A stretch of DNA of 64,000 nt from Myripristis murdjan (taxonomy: Eukaryota > Chordata > Actinopteri > Holocentriformes > Holocentridae): assembly GCF_902150065.1 (NCBI RefSeq), contig NC_043993.1:1640501-1704500 (forward strand). Reading direction: 5' to 3'. The translations under genes and the position numbers were made by a program. Below the pieces are notes generated by a model. The model saw only the letters and a program-made list of their open reading frames with translations. It did not search any database and was not told the origin of the DNA. Of this stretch, positions 44,333 through 57,954 are shown one piece after another; within the stretch, counting starts at the first letter, position 1; each line of letters begins with the position of its first letter.

Positions 44333-44940
44333 TAGGGATTGGCCTATCGATTCTGTGGTATCGATATATTGATACTCACACGCTACTCAATTTCCGTAAA
44401 CAAATATCGATACTAACAAATAAGAATTTGGGGTGCATGCATAACTTTCAGCTGTTTTAGATAGCTTACTTCGCTTACTATGTGCTGAGACACCCCTGAG
44501 CCTGGCGGTGTATTGAGCTGGCCCGTGTCACGTGACGGCCCGACAGCACAGCCAGCAAGAGTGGCTCGAATGCGGGAGCCGGAGGAACACACAGAAAATA
44601 ATGGCAGATCGGTCTTTTTTTTTTTCTTTACTTTTTTTGGACAAGAAAACAACAGTAACAGTGAAAATGTGCAAATTTGTTCATATTTAATTTATTTCAT
44701 TCATATTTATTTATTTTAATTTTAGTTTTATTATGCATTGACCATAATAAATATGGTATAAATGGTCTGTATTCGTCATGCAATTTGTCTTAAATGCAAT
44801 AATATTTTGAATGAAAAAAATTGTAAATAAGAAATTCAGTATCGATGAAAATGAAAGAAAAAGTATTGGTATCGTATCAATCCTAAAAGTGTGGTATCGG
44901 TATCGTATCAATCCTAAAAGTGTGGTATCGCACATCCCTA
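44333..44940. mobile_element. hAT-type MITE, 608 bp, perfect target duplication
   Basis: Ends TAGGGATTGG and its imperfect inverse CACATCCCTA, flanked by CAAGGGAT on both sides (44325-44332 and 44941-44948). TATCGAT and GGTATCG motifs cluster near both ends. There is no transposase. Confidence 0.85.
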
Positions 44941-45345
44941 CAAGGGATGTAACACAAGCTGTCAGAAGGGAGAACGGCTCTGCTTTGTTCTCATCAATAC
45001 GTATACTCCGGCCAATTTTCAGGAATGGCACAGGATGGCTCAACACGTTGACGAATTCCCTTCTCTCCCTTGCCGCAGGTTGAGTGTTGCATTAAATGAG
45101 CGTGGAATACGCCAAAAAAGTGGAATATGCCAAGTAACTTGTTAAAGGAATATTCCAGTTGCTGCAGTGCATATGAACTTATCCGGAATCCTTAACCAGA
45201 ATCGGAATATGGTGTGCATTTAAACATCGTCAGGTTTTGTATGTGTGAGACACGCATACAAAACCTACAGACTGCTTAACTTAAATTTTTTAGAAGAAAA
45301 AAAAAAAAACTTTTCATAAAAAGGAGCTCTACTGAGAAAGTGGGT

Positions 45346-45361
45346 GGCCCTGAAAAGGACC
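45346..45361 (-). terminator. Variant histone 3' stem-loop of H2B (block 2)
   Basis: On the minus strand GGTCCTTTTCAGGGCC, the same variant as the block 1 H2B, followed by AGTAGAGCTCC as the likely U7 element. Confidence 0.9.
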
Positions 45362-45385
45362 TTTGTTTGTAGAAAGCTGAGTTGC

Positions 45386-45778
<393 letters not shown>

Positions 45779-45830
45779 TCAAACAACCATATGAAACCAC
45801 AAACCGCGTGCCTCTTTTTGAGCTCACCCC

Positions 45831-45868
45831 ATGCAAATAAAGCTGTACTGTTTCCCTCATGTGATTGG
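45831..45868 (-). promoter_or_regulatory. H2B promoter (block 2): octamer and CCAAT
   Basis: ATTTGCAT on the minus strand at 45831-45838 and CCAAT at 45864-45868, same spacing as block 1. Confidence 0.88.
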
Positions 45869-46138
45869 CCGAGCTTTGTAGCCACACTGGGCATGCGCCA
45901 CACACTGTTCTCTGCAAAAGCATGTCGCCTACCCATTTCTCTTCACATCTCACTTTCCCGCTCCACATGTGAATAAACATGTAGCATTTCACACAGACAG
46001 ACAGACCGTGAAATTCTTACTTTTACTGTCCTCTTCCCACGCCAAAATAAATAAATAAAGTAATTAATAAAACGGCATGTAACAGGCAGCGGGTGTTTAA
46101 CACCCGCTGCGGGTGTGTTTTAAAAGTAGCCCTCTTTT

Positions 46139-46334
46139 TCCCCGGCGTGGCTCAGGAGGTCCTCACCGCTCCTGATGGACAGCTGGCGCCTTGCATGGCA
46201 GCCTCTGCCATCAGTGTGTGAATGTGTGTGTGAATGGGTGAATGTGAGGCAAAACATTGTAAAGCGCTTTGAGTGGTCAGTAGATTAGAAAAGCGCTATA
46301 GAAATGCAGTCCATTTACCATTTACCATTTTACC
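46139..46334 (+). mobile_element. tRNA-headed SINE with LINE-like tail
   Basis: The head GTGGCTCAGGAGGT resembles a Pol III A box; the body has the familiar fish segment TTGTAAAGCGCTTTGAGTGG and AAAAGCGCTATAGAAATGCA, and the tail is (CCATTTA)n. The same place in block 1 (near 6300-6390) lacks it. Confidence 0.75.
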
Positions 46335-47039
46335 CATCTGTTAGCGGCTGGACCTGGTCAAGTTCAGGCTCCCATTTCTGAATTATTCCAGCAGGTCTAA
46401 GGAGGTTCTCGCTCAGGTGGAAAAACCGACCTGGAATATTTCCGCGCTATTCGTGTTGTAACTGCAAAACACGCATATGCACGCCGCTGCTGCCTAAAAT
46501 ATTCCCACATTTTTCCTGTACTAACTATCGCGTCAATGAGGTGTTTCTCAGGATAAAACATTGGACCTGTCATGTTTGGCTTGTTTGAAAAAAGGCGGGA
46601 TATTTGAATAATGACAACTTGGCGGGGGGAAAGGCAGCAGCAGTCAGGGGTTCGGGCGTTAGGCTTTCTTTCTCCTCTGGCTGCTGTGAAAGTTGGCGCT
46701 CCAACATTTCAAAGTTAGAGGCGCTCCCTTTAAGACTTCGCAGTGTCCGGCCTTTTTATCTGCTACATATGCGTCAATCCATACTGAGCACAATGCAAAT
46801 TCAACATGCTGAAATTACGTCCTTCACTATTTACTTGATCTTTAAACTGTGCGGCCTTTTCTGGAAATACTCCTTGCTTCTAGATGTTACTGTGCATATT
46901 TTTGCTAACTTTTAAAAATACTTATCCACACATTGTACAAGTATGCACGTATAAGACTATACATAAGTTTAACAGTGTTAGTAACATTATGCATCAAATA
47001 TTTTGCAGTCTCAGGCTTCACTGTTTGAGTGATGTGTGT

Positions 47040-47055
47040 GGCTCTGAAAAGAGCC
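47040..47055 (-). terminator. Histone 3' stem-loop of H2A (block 2)
   Basis: On the minus strand GGCTCTTTTCAGAGCC, 26 bases below the stop. Confidence 0.95.
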
Positions 47056-47081
47056 TTTGTGTTGTGCGCAGAGCTTTGGGT

Positions 47082-47522
<441 letters not shown>

Positions 47523-47560
47523 TCACAACCTCAGCTTTATGTCTGTCGAGCTGTTTTCCT

Positions 47561-47594
47561 ATTGGTGGCATGATCGTTACCGTCATCGTCCAAT
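47561..47594 (-). promoter_or_regulatory. H2A promoter (block 2): paired CCAAT boxes
   Basis: ATTGG (47561-47565) and CCAAT (47590-47594), same pair and spacing as blocks 1 and 3. Confidence 0.75.
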
Positions 47595-48089
47595 CACATT
47601 AGACTTCCGCTGTGCATTGTTGGGGATTTTCAAAGTAAAACGTCTCCCTCTCAATTTATTGGTTACAACCAAATTAAAAAAATCATACATGCTCCGTCCG
47701 TAAAATGATTACTTTTTTATGACAGTGTTTTTCAATTGCTATATTTATATTTTGATTTTATGTGCTAGTTTATAGTGCTTTCCTTTATCTATTCATATTA
47801 CATTTTTTATTTTATTTTTTTTTTTTTTATAGGATTATTCGGCCGTCAATCAACAGTATCATCTTTAGGTTCTGATATGCATAAACACTGTTTTCTTTAT
47901 TGTTAATGTACATTTAGCCATTCTTTTGTCTTTTTTTTTTTATTATTCTTTATCATTCCCTCCTGTGCAAGCTGGTGGCTGGTCGATTGCAGCCACCTGA
48001 CCAGGGCATGACGTGTTGGACTGACGACCACAGACTGTATACAAGTGTCAGTGGGTGACACCACCTACTGAGTCAGTAGGTGAAACTAG

Positions 48090-48203
48090 CTCTGCGTTCT
48101 AAATCGCATACTTATACTTTTTACTTTTAGTATGTACTGCAGCTGCCCTTACAAAGTATGTGGTTTAGTATGAAATATGCATGCGTATGCATACTATTGG
48201 GAC
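48090..48203. mobile_element. Partial MITE of the CCCTGCGTTCC family
   Basis: Starts CTCTGCGTTCTAAATCGCAT and holds the family core TAGTATGTACTGCAGCTGCCCTTACAAAGTATG. The far end is not clean. Confidence 0.65.
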
Positions 48204-48512
48204 ACACTACATACATCGTCTCTGAAGTCCGCCCCTCCTGCTCACTTCCACCGCCGTCCGTAGCGGCAAATTTGAATGATGTCAAAATGCCGGCGCTGTT
48301 TCATACTGCGCTGTCGTCTGTCATAGACACAGACTGTCTGCAACACCAATGAGGGTATTCTCCCACTGGAGAAAATTTTGAAAAATAACCCTTTAATTAA
48401 ATAGTGGCCTCAGGGGACTTTTAAGAGACTTATAAGGGCAAAATTTGGACTTAAAATATAATGCATTCAAGTTACTGTATAATCAATTAAAGGTGTGTCA
48501 ATGGAATTGAGT

Positions 48513-48520
<8 letters not shown>

Positions 48521-48574
<54 letters not shown>
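48521..48574. repeat. (AT)n microsatellite, about 26 units
   Basis: Pure AT dinucleotides. Confidence 0.95.
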
Positions 48575-48580
<6 letters not shown>

Positions 48581-48744
48581 GTGTATGTTTGTGATTGGTC
48601 TGCTGCCTCGGAACCCGACCCTTATACGTGCACTTTGATGGCTCCTGATTAGGCAAACCAGAGGCCTGTACCATAAGGCTTTCTCTTACTTATCTGGCTT
48701 CACTTAACCAGACATCCGCACTCTGGATTTTCGGTAGGCCTACC

Positions 48745-50133
48745 TTTTATTTATTTATTTATTTATTTTGAACATGTTGTATAACAGGGCAACAGAAGAA
48801 AAGTACAAAATAAATAAATTCAACGCTATTTCCGGCTGGCCAGCACATGTTCAAAAGGGAGTAGGAAGAAGTTAAAAACTTACAGGATCCTACCTCTTGA
48901 GTTCCTACATATTACATAGATATTGTATTATACCTAAGTAATTATCATCAAGTTATATATTAACCTATGAAATATAGAATCTGTGTAATTAACATCAATA
49001 TTGTATTACTAATATATCAACATACAGAGAAATGTAAAGTCTAATTCAACGCTGCATTACCTGTAGTGCCACTTATATTTAGTCATTTACACCCACATAC
49101 ATATATACATTCACACATACACATATACACATATGCCTATGTACATACACATACATACACACATATATGCGTATATATGTACTTACACACATACATATAC
49201 ATACCCACATATTCATACATACACACCTAGTTCACTATTCAATCTTAGATTGCATACAACACACATTTATACACATTTATTTTCATTCATCCGTGATCCT
49301 GTATCTGTTGAATATGTCCTCCTTATATTTCTTCTTAAACTGGCTTATACTTTGGCTTTGTTTTAGCCCTTCATTTAAGCTGTTCCACAATTTTACACCA
49401 TAACTTGAGATACAGAAGCTCTTTTTTGTTGTGCTTATACTTCGTACTTTTAAGTTGCTGTGTCCCCTTAGGTTATAGCCACCCTCTCTTTCAGAAAACA
49501 TTTTCTGTATGGGTCCAGGTAAAAGCTTGTTACTTGCTTTAAACATTATTTGTGCAGTTTTTAGTTCTACCAGATCATGTAGTTTAAGTTTTTGACTGCA
49601 AAAATAGATGATTAGTGTGTTCATAAAAACTGACATTATGGATAATTCTGATGGCTCGTTTTTGAAGTATGCACAGCGGATATAAAGAGGTTCTGTATGT
49701 GTTTCCCCAGATTTCTGAACAGTAAGTTAGATATGGTAGGAGTAGTGAGTTATAGAGAATAAGGAGTGATTTATTGTTCAAGATATGTTTTGCTTTGGCA
49801 AGGACTGAAATACTTCTAGATAGTTTTGTTTGTACATGTCTAATGTGAGGTTTCCAGCAAATTCTGTCATCAATTATTACACCTAGGAATTTATTTTCGT
49901 GTACCTTTTCTAAAGATACACCTTCTATTTCCACTTGTATTTGAGCATTTTTGTTGTAATTTCCAAATATCGTGATTTTTGCCTTGCTCAAATTCAATGT
50001 TAACTTGTTATTATAAAACCATTTTTTTATTTCTTTGATTTCCAAGGTGATTAAGGACAGAAGTTGTTGTAGGTTCTCACCAGTAGCCAAGATGTTTGTG
50101 TCATCTGCGAACAGAACAAATTTAACATAAAGC
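48745..50133 (-). mobile_element. L2/CR1-group LINE, 5'-truncated
   Basis: The minus strand starts in F-A-D-D-T-N-I-L (RT catalytic pair) and continues W-F-Y-N-N-K-L-T-L-N-L-S-K-A-K, F-L-G-V-I-I-D-D, LLPYLTYCSEIWGNTY, R-A-I-R-I-I, then the C-end L-K-L-H-D-L-V and NLRGHSNLKV. The 3' UTR ends GAACATGTTC-like sequence with (AAAT)n. There is one frame break near 49600; otherwise it is well preserved, so it is fairly young. Confidence 0.75.
49080..49270. repeat. ACATAC/ATACAC-rich degenerate microsatellite
   Basis: A run of imperfect CA/TA-containing hexamers in the 3' UTR region of the L2-type LINE. Confidence 0.8.
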
Positions 50134-51189
50134 CGGTTATCAACTCGCTAATTCAACCCAGGCTTTTCCAATCTAGATCTGTGCGCGCTCACATAAAAAG
50201 GATGGTGTTTGCTGCATGCAACCAATCGCAGACAATCTACCCGAGCCGCATACTTTACAACGAAGGAGCAGACAATATTCATTAATAAATATGAAGAATA
50301 TAAATCAATAATTCCCCACCATGACGGCACGAGTAGATCTGACTACAGTAACATTTATGTGTTCAGTAAATTAATGTGTCGCCCACTCAGCCATACACTC
50401 CTGCAGAGGAACTGGCCCTCTCCAACAGTAAGGGTGCACCCTTGATGGAGGTCTGCCCTCAGTTTGAGTTTCATCAGAATCGTCACTTTGATTCAACTGA
50501 TTTTGATATTTCATTTTCGTCCACTCTCATGTGGACTTTTCAGGGCAGACACCCTAGATACTAAATACTAGCAAACTAATGGAAACCTAAAGGAGCCCAG
50601 AGGCTGGCGTGTATTTTATCAGACTTTTATTTAACCCTCTGAATTAAATTCCCCTCATTTATTTTCAAAAACATTTTTTTTTTTTTTTTTTTTTTAAATC
50701 ATTAGGCTACATCAGTCTACAAGATCAATTTATGGTTGGACAGTGCAGAGTCATGAGTAAAAAAAACAAAAACAAAAAAACAAGAAGAATTGTAAAATGT
50801 ATTAATTTAAATTTTATAAAAGAAGAAGAAAGGGAAAATGGGCAGGCCATTTTCCAAGAGAGCTGATTGGTCAGTAGGTGGGGCTTTTCTACCTGCTGAG
50901 CTCTTATCCTGAACTTAACCTGCTCCAGAGCAGGTTAGGTGTTCAGTATATGTTACCATGGCAATGTAGCCCGATAAAAAGTAAGCCACCTTTATGGTAC
51001 AGAAAAGCCAGGGTTAAGCCTGAAGTTAGCTCACTAAGCCGAAATCCAGCTTTATGGTACAGGCCTCTGGATCGAATGAGCGAGTTGATCACCAGCGTTG
51101 TGATACCGGTTATCTCTGATAACGATGATCTCGATTAGTCTGAGTAATCCAGCAAAAACTAAGCTTGCTTCGTGATACAGGCCTCAGGT

Positions 51190-52930
51190 GTATTTAGACA
51201 ATTTTGCTTTACGTGAATGAAAAAGTTATCAACCTCCCACTGTTAGCTCCCGATTCTTTTGTTGAAAGCCCAAGAACAGACCGGAGTCAATCTTCAATTT
51301 TCTGATGAAATTATTATGGTCACATTATAAAGCAAGGCAGTGCTGGGCTCAGAGTGACAGAGCTCTCACAGGATCTCAGTCAGAATGAGCCTCGATATTA
51401 GGAAATGATGCAGATTTATCTTCTTGGGCTGGGCCTGCCCCATGTGGGGACTTAACTGTAGCTTCTATAAAAACGACCGGGAATTTGTTTTCTTCGTTCA
51501 AAACTTTACTAAACAATCTTGCGGCATTACAGAATAATATATGCACGGCATTGCATTACTGAAAACATCTTCACCATTTTTTCTGTCTAGCCAGAGCAAC
51601 ACTCTTCTTCGTGACCTTTTGGTCAATGCATAGAACGCTACTGCCACCTTGTGGTCTATATCAGTCAATGTTTACAGTAAATCAACTTAAACTAACCAAA
51701 TAAAACAAATGACTCCTTGTAAATAGTTTACCTTTTTAACCACATGAATTACTCAATAACTACTGCATTAATGAACTATTAAATGAAATACTGTATCAAT
51801 AAAATAAAGATACAACACCCCATACATAGGTTGGACTTACACGCAACTGAGAATTATTGGCCAGTTACCCGGAGATGGACAGGCCAACCACTGTCCATGC
51901 CTTGTTTCTGGAATGTGCTATGGTATGTGTGTGAATGTTGACTGGGCGTGTATCTAATGCAACAGACCTAACTAACAAGATAGAGAAAGTTCATCTGGCT
52001 CCTGGTTTATCTGTCCTCTGCTAGCGGCCAAGCTGTTCTGAACTATATAATACAATGGATAGTACAAGAAACATTGAACTTTGAGATACATTGGATAATA
52101 CAAGAGACACTGAACTATACGGCCAATTGTAACACCACCACATACCTTTACAAAACTAGTCAACCAACAAACACACAGGCTGACAGCAAAAAAAGAGAAG
52201 AGAGAGCAACTCTTGCAGGGAGGCTCCTTTTATAGAGAGCTCTCAGGTAGGACTGGCCACCGCGAAGTCAAGATACCCAATGGGCCACAGGACAGGACAT
52301 CACTGGTGGAAACCAATCTCATCGTTGACACCTGGAGAAAGAGAATGGGGAGGAAGAGAGAGAGAAAAGCAAGAGGGAAAGAAAAGCAGTGGGAGGAAAT
52401 CCACACAATGTCCCCTGCTTGGCACATAACAATGAACAATGACAAATACTCTACTTCAGTTACCTTTCCTGTACTGCAGTACTGCATGTTGTCTGCTCCT
52501 TAGAACAATACCAACAATTAGCGGTTAAGACTAGACATTACAGTGGCCCAAATCACCAAGTTAGGCCCACATACCTTGAGTGATTTAATCTTTCTTGTGG
52601 GTAAATTTACTCCTCTCCTGTTGTGGGCCTCATGCTCATAGACACATAGACCTTGCTCTATGCAGACCTCCTCATTCTGATGGTCTGCAACACAACCTGA
52701 ACATCCTGGAACAATTCTGCCTTGAAAAAACAAACAAACAAACAAACAAACAAACAAAATGTCTTGAAAACAGATGCCAGTTTACTTTTAATGACACTAC
52801 AATTGAACACACAAGGTCCTATGCTTGGTCTAACCATATCTGTATCAGGAAATTTCAATTTGTCAATAAATGCATTGAAAGAAAAAGCATGTAGAGCGAT
52901 GTATGCATTAAAAAACAAATGATTCAACAT
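51190..52930. other. Unrecognised spacer
   Basis: No gene could be supported. Near 52030-52120 there is a loosely repeated unit (TACAATGGATAGTACAAGAAACATTGAAC and TACATTGGATAATACAAGAGACACTGAAC are too long to quote in full as one motif; the shared core is GGATARTACAAGARACAYTG). A (CAAA)n tract lies at 52727-52757. Confidence 0.5.
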
Positions 52931-52932
52931 TA

Positions 52933-54635
52933 CAGTTTTTTTCGATTGCTTACACACTAAGAACATACTCTTAAACCAATGTGACAAAACTTGAAGTCAT
53001 TGGAACTAAACCTTAAACACAGCGTGGCCATACCTTAGACACAAGTGCTGCTTTAAACTGTGTTTGCAATTCTGCAACACACTTCCTCCTGAGCACTAGA
53101 CACTATTTCCTACAGAAGACACCTCGCTCAAAAATGAAAGCATGTGGTTACAATTGGGAAAACACTTATGTTCAAAATACAAAACACATCGGGTAATTAG
53201 AAAACCCGAGACACACACATGAAAGCACTTACTTAGAAAACTGAACACCAATCAGTCAGGGCCTAAGCACTACAAACAGGCCCCATGTCAGCCATGTTGA
53301 GTATTTTGCGTGGAGGCGGTGAGAGAAAGAGGCACAGGAAGACATCGTATGCGATGTGGATGATATTTTGTAGCTGTATGTAGTTTGATTTTGTTATATT
53401 GTTTTATTTTTGCTTTACATACTATGCATGTATGTTTATTTATGTTTGTCAAAAGGCTCTTACCATGACAAAACCTTTCAAACATGCAGCAAAAGCACAT
53501 TTTGTCACAGCCCCATACAACTAATCCACTCACTCACTCACTTCATACTCAACACCAGAATGCAACACACCCTTTTCAGTCTGAGCAGGTTCAACCTTAC
53601 TTTTTCCTGCGTGTACAGTAGTCATATTTTTTTGACGATTTACATCGTCACATATTGTAAAGCAAGTAGCAAAAGCCAATATTTCCCTCAAACAACTCAA
53701 CTTCTGCCCAAATGAGTAGATTCCTTCAGTCAGCTCTACTGTACTGTAACACAGCTGACAGCAGAACACAAAATACAGACATCAGTTTGAACAAGGTTCT
53801 CCTGTGAGCTGCACATTCAAATGTGAACTTACAGTAAAGAACTGCATCCAAACTCAAAGACTTTGAGGTGAAATTTTACTGTGTTGATGGAAAAACTGAA
53901 ATACTGTAATTCCTATTACACAGAAAAACTCAAAGGAGTTGAAAAAAATACAGAATACAATTTATAGGCCCTTTTTTTGTAGGTGCATACTGACTGATTG
54001 GTGATTGGTGGAAAGGGCAGTGATGCAGGTGCACTAGTGATTTCACAGAGATGCAGGTGCAAAAGAGTGTGAAAAATGTGTGAATCCAATGAAAAGGTAT
54101 GAACACATTTGCAAAAGAAAACTTGTGCTGTGGTTTGGAGGTGAAGATGACGACAGTGGATCCCAGTTTCATTATACTGGAAAAAGTGATTGAAAAAACT
54201 GTACTGTAAAGTACAATATACTGTATACTGTATACAGTTGACAGAGTTGACACCTTTCTTATTTATTTTTATTTTTTGGTTATTTTGGAAACAGCTGTTA
54301 CTGTGAAAAGATGTTTAATTTCTGTTTTGAGCTTTGCAGAATTCTTTTTGAAGCAATAAATGAAAAGCAGTAAAAAACTGCAGTGTTTTGTGTTAAGTAT
54401 GTTATTGTGTTGCTTGCTGCTGTGAAAGTGTTTTCATATTATAGAAATGTGTATCCTTTTGTTATCAGAGTTGCATTTTGACAAAGGATTTTTAAGTTTT
54501 GATGACTGAGTTTCAGTTTGCCATAAATGTGTATGGTTTATTTCCAGGTGTTGTGTCTTATTTGCGTTGTGTTTAGAGTTTTGGCACAGTGAGCAAAGCA
54601 TTTGTAAAATGAGTTCAAGCAATCAAAAAAAACTG
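52933..54635. mobile_element. TA-flanked TIR element, 1.7 kb, non-autonomous
   Basis: Ends CAGTTTTTTTCGATTGCTTA and, inverted from the right, CAGTTTTTTTTGATTGCTTG. It is flanked by TA on both sides. The size and ends fit a Tc1/mariner or pogo-like superfamily element, but the inside has only short frames without transposase motifs. Confidence 0.75.
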
Positions 54636-54824
54636 TAATATTCTGATTAGGATCTGGACAAAACATTTTGATTGTGTCATTTTACCAATAGATCTACATG
54701 GAAGTGAAATCTGGGGTCCACTCAGTGGATTGGAATTGGACTCGAGGGGTAAACACCCAGGAAAGGCCCTCCATACTGAAGTCAACTGATAAGGAAGCAC
54801 AGACTCCCATCGGCACTGATTAAA

Positions 54825-54828
<4 letters not shown>

Positions 54829-54864
<36 letters not shown>
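54829..54864. repeat. (ATA)n microsatellite
   Basis: AAT triplets. Confidence 0.95.
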
Positions 54865-54874
<10 letters not shown>

Positions 54875-55200
54875 GACTGCATTTCAAAGAAATAAGCAGT
54901 AAAAGGACAAATTTTCCCGAAACTGAGAGAGGATGTTAGTTATCCTCATCTCCTCAGCTAAGCATGCCTGCCTGCCACACTCACTGCAAGATCATCATTA
55001 ACTGGCTTATATTAGCCTAATTACCGTATTTCACCAATTAATAGCCCAGGCGTTCAATACGCAAAATCAACTTGGACCCCAGGCGTTTAAAAGAACGAGA
55101 CGGCTATTCGCTGCAGGCCTTTATTTATTTTTACACGGACCTGCACCAGGCCATTGTGATGACAGTTACTGTCCAAAATATTTTTTAGTACAAAAGTACT

Positions 55201-55202
<2 letters not shown>

Positions 55203-55243
<41 letters not shown>

Positions 55244-55265
55244 TAATAATAATAATAAATATTAT

Positions 55266-55308
<43 letters not shown>

Positions 55309-55309
55309 C

Positions 55310-55350
<41 letters not shown>

Positions 55351-55367
55351 TTATTATTATTATTAAT
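55203..55367. repeat. Long (AAT)n microsatellite, imperfect
   Basis: About 165 bases of AAT triplets with a few ATT turns that could pair with the rest. Confidence 0.95.
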
Positions 55368-55554
55368 GGACTTCTCTCTCTCCTGGTTCACTGACAGTTT
55401 TCTTGAATGCGAGTAATAAAACAAATATAAAGCCAAGTTTGGATCCGTGACATCATAGATCCACCCACCATCCCATCTCAACTTTAAAGGTAGGCATTAA
55501 CTGTGAATATTAAGATTTGAAGCTTGGAGTCAGTGTGTTAAATGGTTGTATTGT

Positions 55555-55626
55555 GGTTCCATGGTGTAATGGTTAGCACTCTGGACTCTGAATCCAGCGA
55601 TCCGAGTTCAAATCTCGGTGGAACCT
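55555..55626 (+). tRNA. tRNA-Gln (CTG anticodon), copy 2
   Basis: A 72-base cloverleaf with all stems fully paired: acceptor GGTTCCA/TGGAACC, anticodon loop CTCTGAA (CTG), and T arm CCGAG-TTCAAAT-CTCGG. From memory it is the canonical vertebrate tRNA-Gln(CTG) sequence. A and B boxes are perfect. Unlike copy 1, no run of four or more T follows within about 60 bases (only TTT), so Pol III termination may be leaky. Confidence 0.96.
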
Positions 55627-55779
55627 AACTTTAAGGAGGAGTTTGTCTTGTATCCGTAACTTTGCTTCATGTGATAAATGGCACATGGTTGCGAAACTGT
55701 GAATAAAGCCAATAGTGATAAGAATGATGGAGGAAAAGGAGTTGCATACGAGCAGCGCACGCCGTCACAGAAAGTCTTT

Positions 55780-55930
55780 CCCTGCGTTCCAATACCCATA
55801 CTACCACACTATTTAGTAGGGAAAAAAAGAATTAGTATGTCCCAATACATACTAAACTACATACTTTTTAAGGGCAGCTGCAGTACATACTAAAAGTAAA
55901 AAGTATAAGTATGCGATTTGGAACGCAGGG
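55780..55930. mobile_element. 151-bp MITE of the CCCTGCGTTCC family
   Basis: Perfect ends CCCTGCGTTCCAA and TTGGAACGCAGGG, flanked by TTT on both sides. Same family as 7737. Confidence 0.85.
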
Positions 55931-56117
55931 TTTGTGTGGAGGTGATCGATCACGGACTTGATCCGTGATCGGATATGGCTTTACATTTTCGGATATGGCT
56001 TTACATTTTATTTTGAAGTAAAGGCTTCAACAGGAACAGACGACTGATTTTTCGGAGGCTTGACACCTCCAGGCGGAGGAGGAGGGTTGAGTTCGAACTA
56101 GTGGCGGGCTCTCACCT

Positions 56118-56190
56118 CCAATCATCATCAACAGTGATGTCAGCAGCTGACCAATCAGCTCACAGATGTATGTCGGCACTGTTAATAAAA
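56118..56190 (+). promoter_or_regulatory. H3 promoter (block 2): two CCAAT boxes and TATA
   Basis: CCAAT at 56118-56122 and 56151-56155 and TAATAAAA at 56183-56190, mirroring the block 1 H3 promoter. Confidence 0.8.
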
Positions 56191-56236
56191 GCCGGAGTTT
56201 TGTTTTCCAATTCTACAGTTCTTCTCTAGTTTCTGA

Positions 56237-56668
<432 letters not shown>

Positions 56669-56695
56669 ACTCTGTCGGGATCTCCCCACACAAAC

Positions 56696-56711
56696 GGCTC
56701 TTTTTAGAGCC
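56696..56711 (+). terminator. Histone 3' stem-loop of H3 (block 2)
   Basis: GGCTCTTTTTAGAGCC followed by ACACACTG and CTAGAGACG. The loop is TTTT rather than the TTTA of block 1. Confidence 0.95.
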
Positions 56712-57615
56712 ACACACTGTTTCGCTAGAGACGCGAATCCTGTCATTGTCTGTATAATGTCGTCGCTTTCTTCTGTTCTATCGACGTTAAAGGTGGAGAA
56801 ACCTAGCAAACAAACACGCACATAGCGAAATGTCACTGAAATGCACACCACGTATGACCACGTCTTGGCTAATCAGAATATTACAGCAGACTGTGGCATT
56901 CTGTTACGCTACAACATAAATTCATGTAACAAATACACCAATTGGCATCACGAATTTAATTTTCTTAATGCGAAGGTTATGTTGACTGTGACGGATCTTT
57001 CGTTCGTATTTAAACATTTCAACCACTTTCTCTCAACTATCAAATCAACACGTGGAGGTTTTTGTTTCACTTCGAGAACACAGCTCCGCCATGCTTTAGC
57101 TGCATGGCATTTTTAACCTGGGGATGACAGACTGCTGCAGAACAGGGCTCATTTTACTGTCTGGAAAGGAGCCAAAGGGCAAAGAAAAGAGACAGTTTCC
57201 ATGTTAGTTATAAGGCCTAAGATTGCATTAAAAAAATAAATAAAATTAAATTTAAAAAAAAAAAAAGAGTCTATTGTAAAATAAGCTGGTGGCTCTTGGG
57301 TTGTATGCTTGTTGTTCCAATAGGTGGCAGCGCTGCTCACTGCAAACTAATACAGTGGACGTTGCTGCTATCTCCAACCGCAGCTAGTGTCCTCTCAATT
57401 TTCCATTAGCTTTTATTGAGAAATTCATCCATATTAGAGAGAACTGTAGTTGACATTTTTATTTACATTTTTATATGCACTAAACAAAATACAGTAATAT
57501 CATACAGCAGACTTTTCATCCCCCAACTCTTCACTCAAGCTAATGTGTCAAATAAATCCAGATTTCCCTCACAGTGGATAACACAGTATTGATTTGGAAC
57601 ATATAATTCAACTAT

Positions 57616-57650
<35 letters not shown>

Positions 57651-57898
57651 TAATGAATGAATGGATGGATGAACAACGCACTAGCTAAATATACAATAGA
57701 TAAATACATATGATATAAATGAATAAAAATGAATAAAATACAAATAAATAAATAGTAAATCACTGGTGTGAATAGCTGCACATTGTAAATTGCCATAGCA
57801 ACCAGTGCAGTTTACACTGATCTTGCTTATTAGACCAGTTGATCCCAGATATCTGTTTGATTTGACATGTATGGGTTTATTGTCAACCCTTGCTTTTT

Positions 57899-57954
<56 letters not shown>

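Larger units (their letters stand above)
48658..51070. mobile_element. TIR element (CCAGAGGCCTGTACCATAA ends)
   Basis: A 19-base perfect inverted repeat, CCAGAGGCCTGTACCATAA, bounds 2.4 kb. The duplication at the target is unclear. It contains a 5'-truncated L2-type LINE at 48745-50133. A similar end (ATACAGGCCTCAGG) at about 51170-51186 suggests a second nested relative. PIF/Harbinger-like is the likely class; no transposase was found. Confidence 0.6.

Noticed and set aside
52213-52503. 96-codon plus-strand frame rich in Arg/Lys
   Set aside because: No recognised domain, neighbouring splice site or repeat family to support it.
55185-55481. Poly-Tyr/Ile frames on the minus strand
   Set aside because: Translation of the (AAT)n microsatellite.
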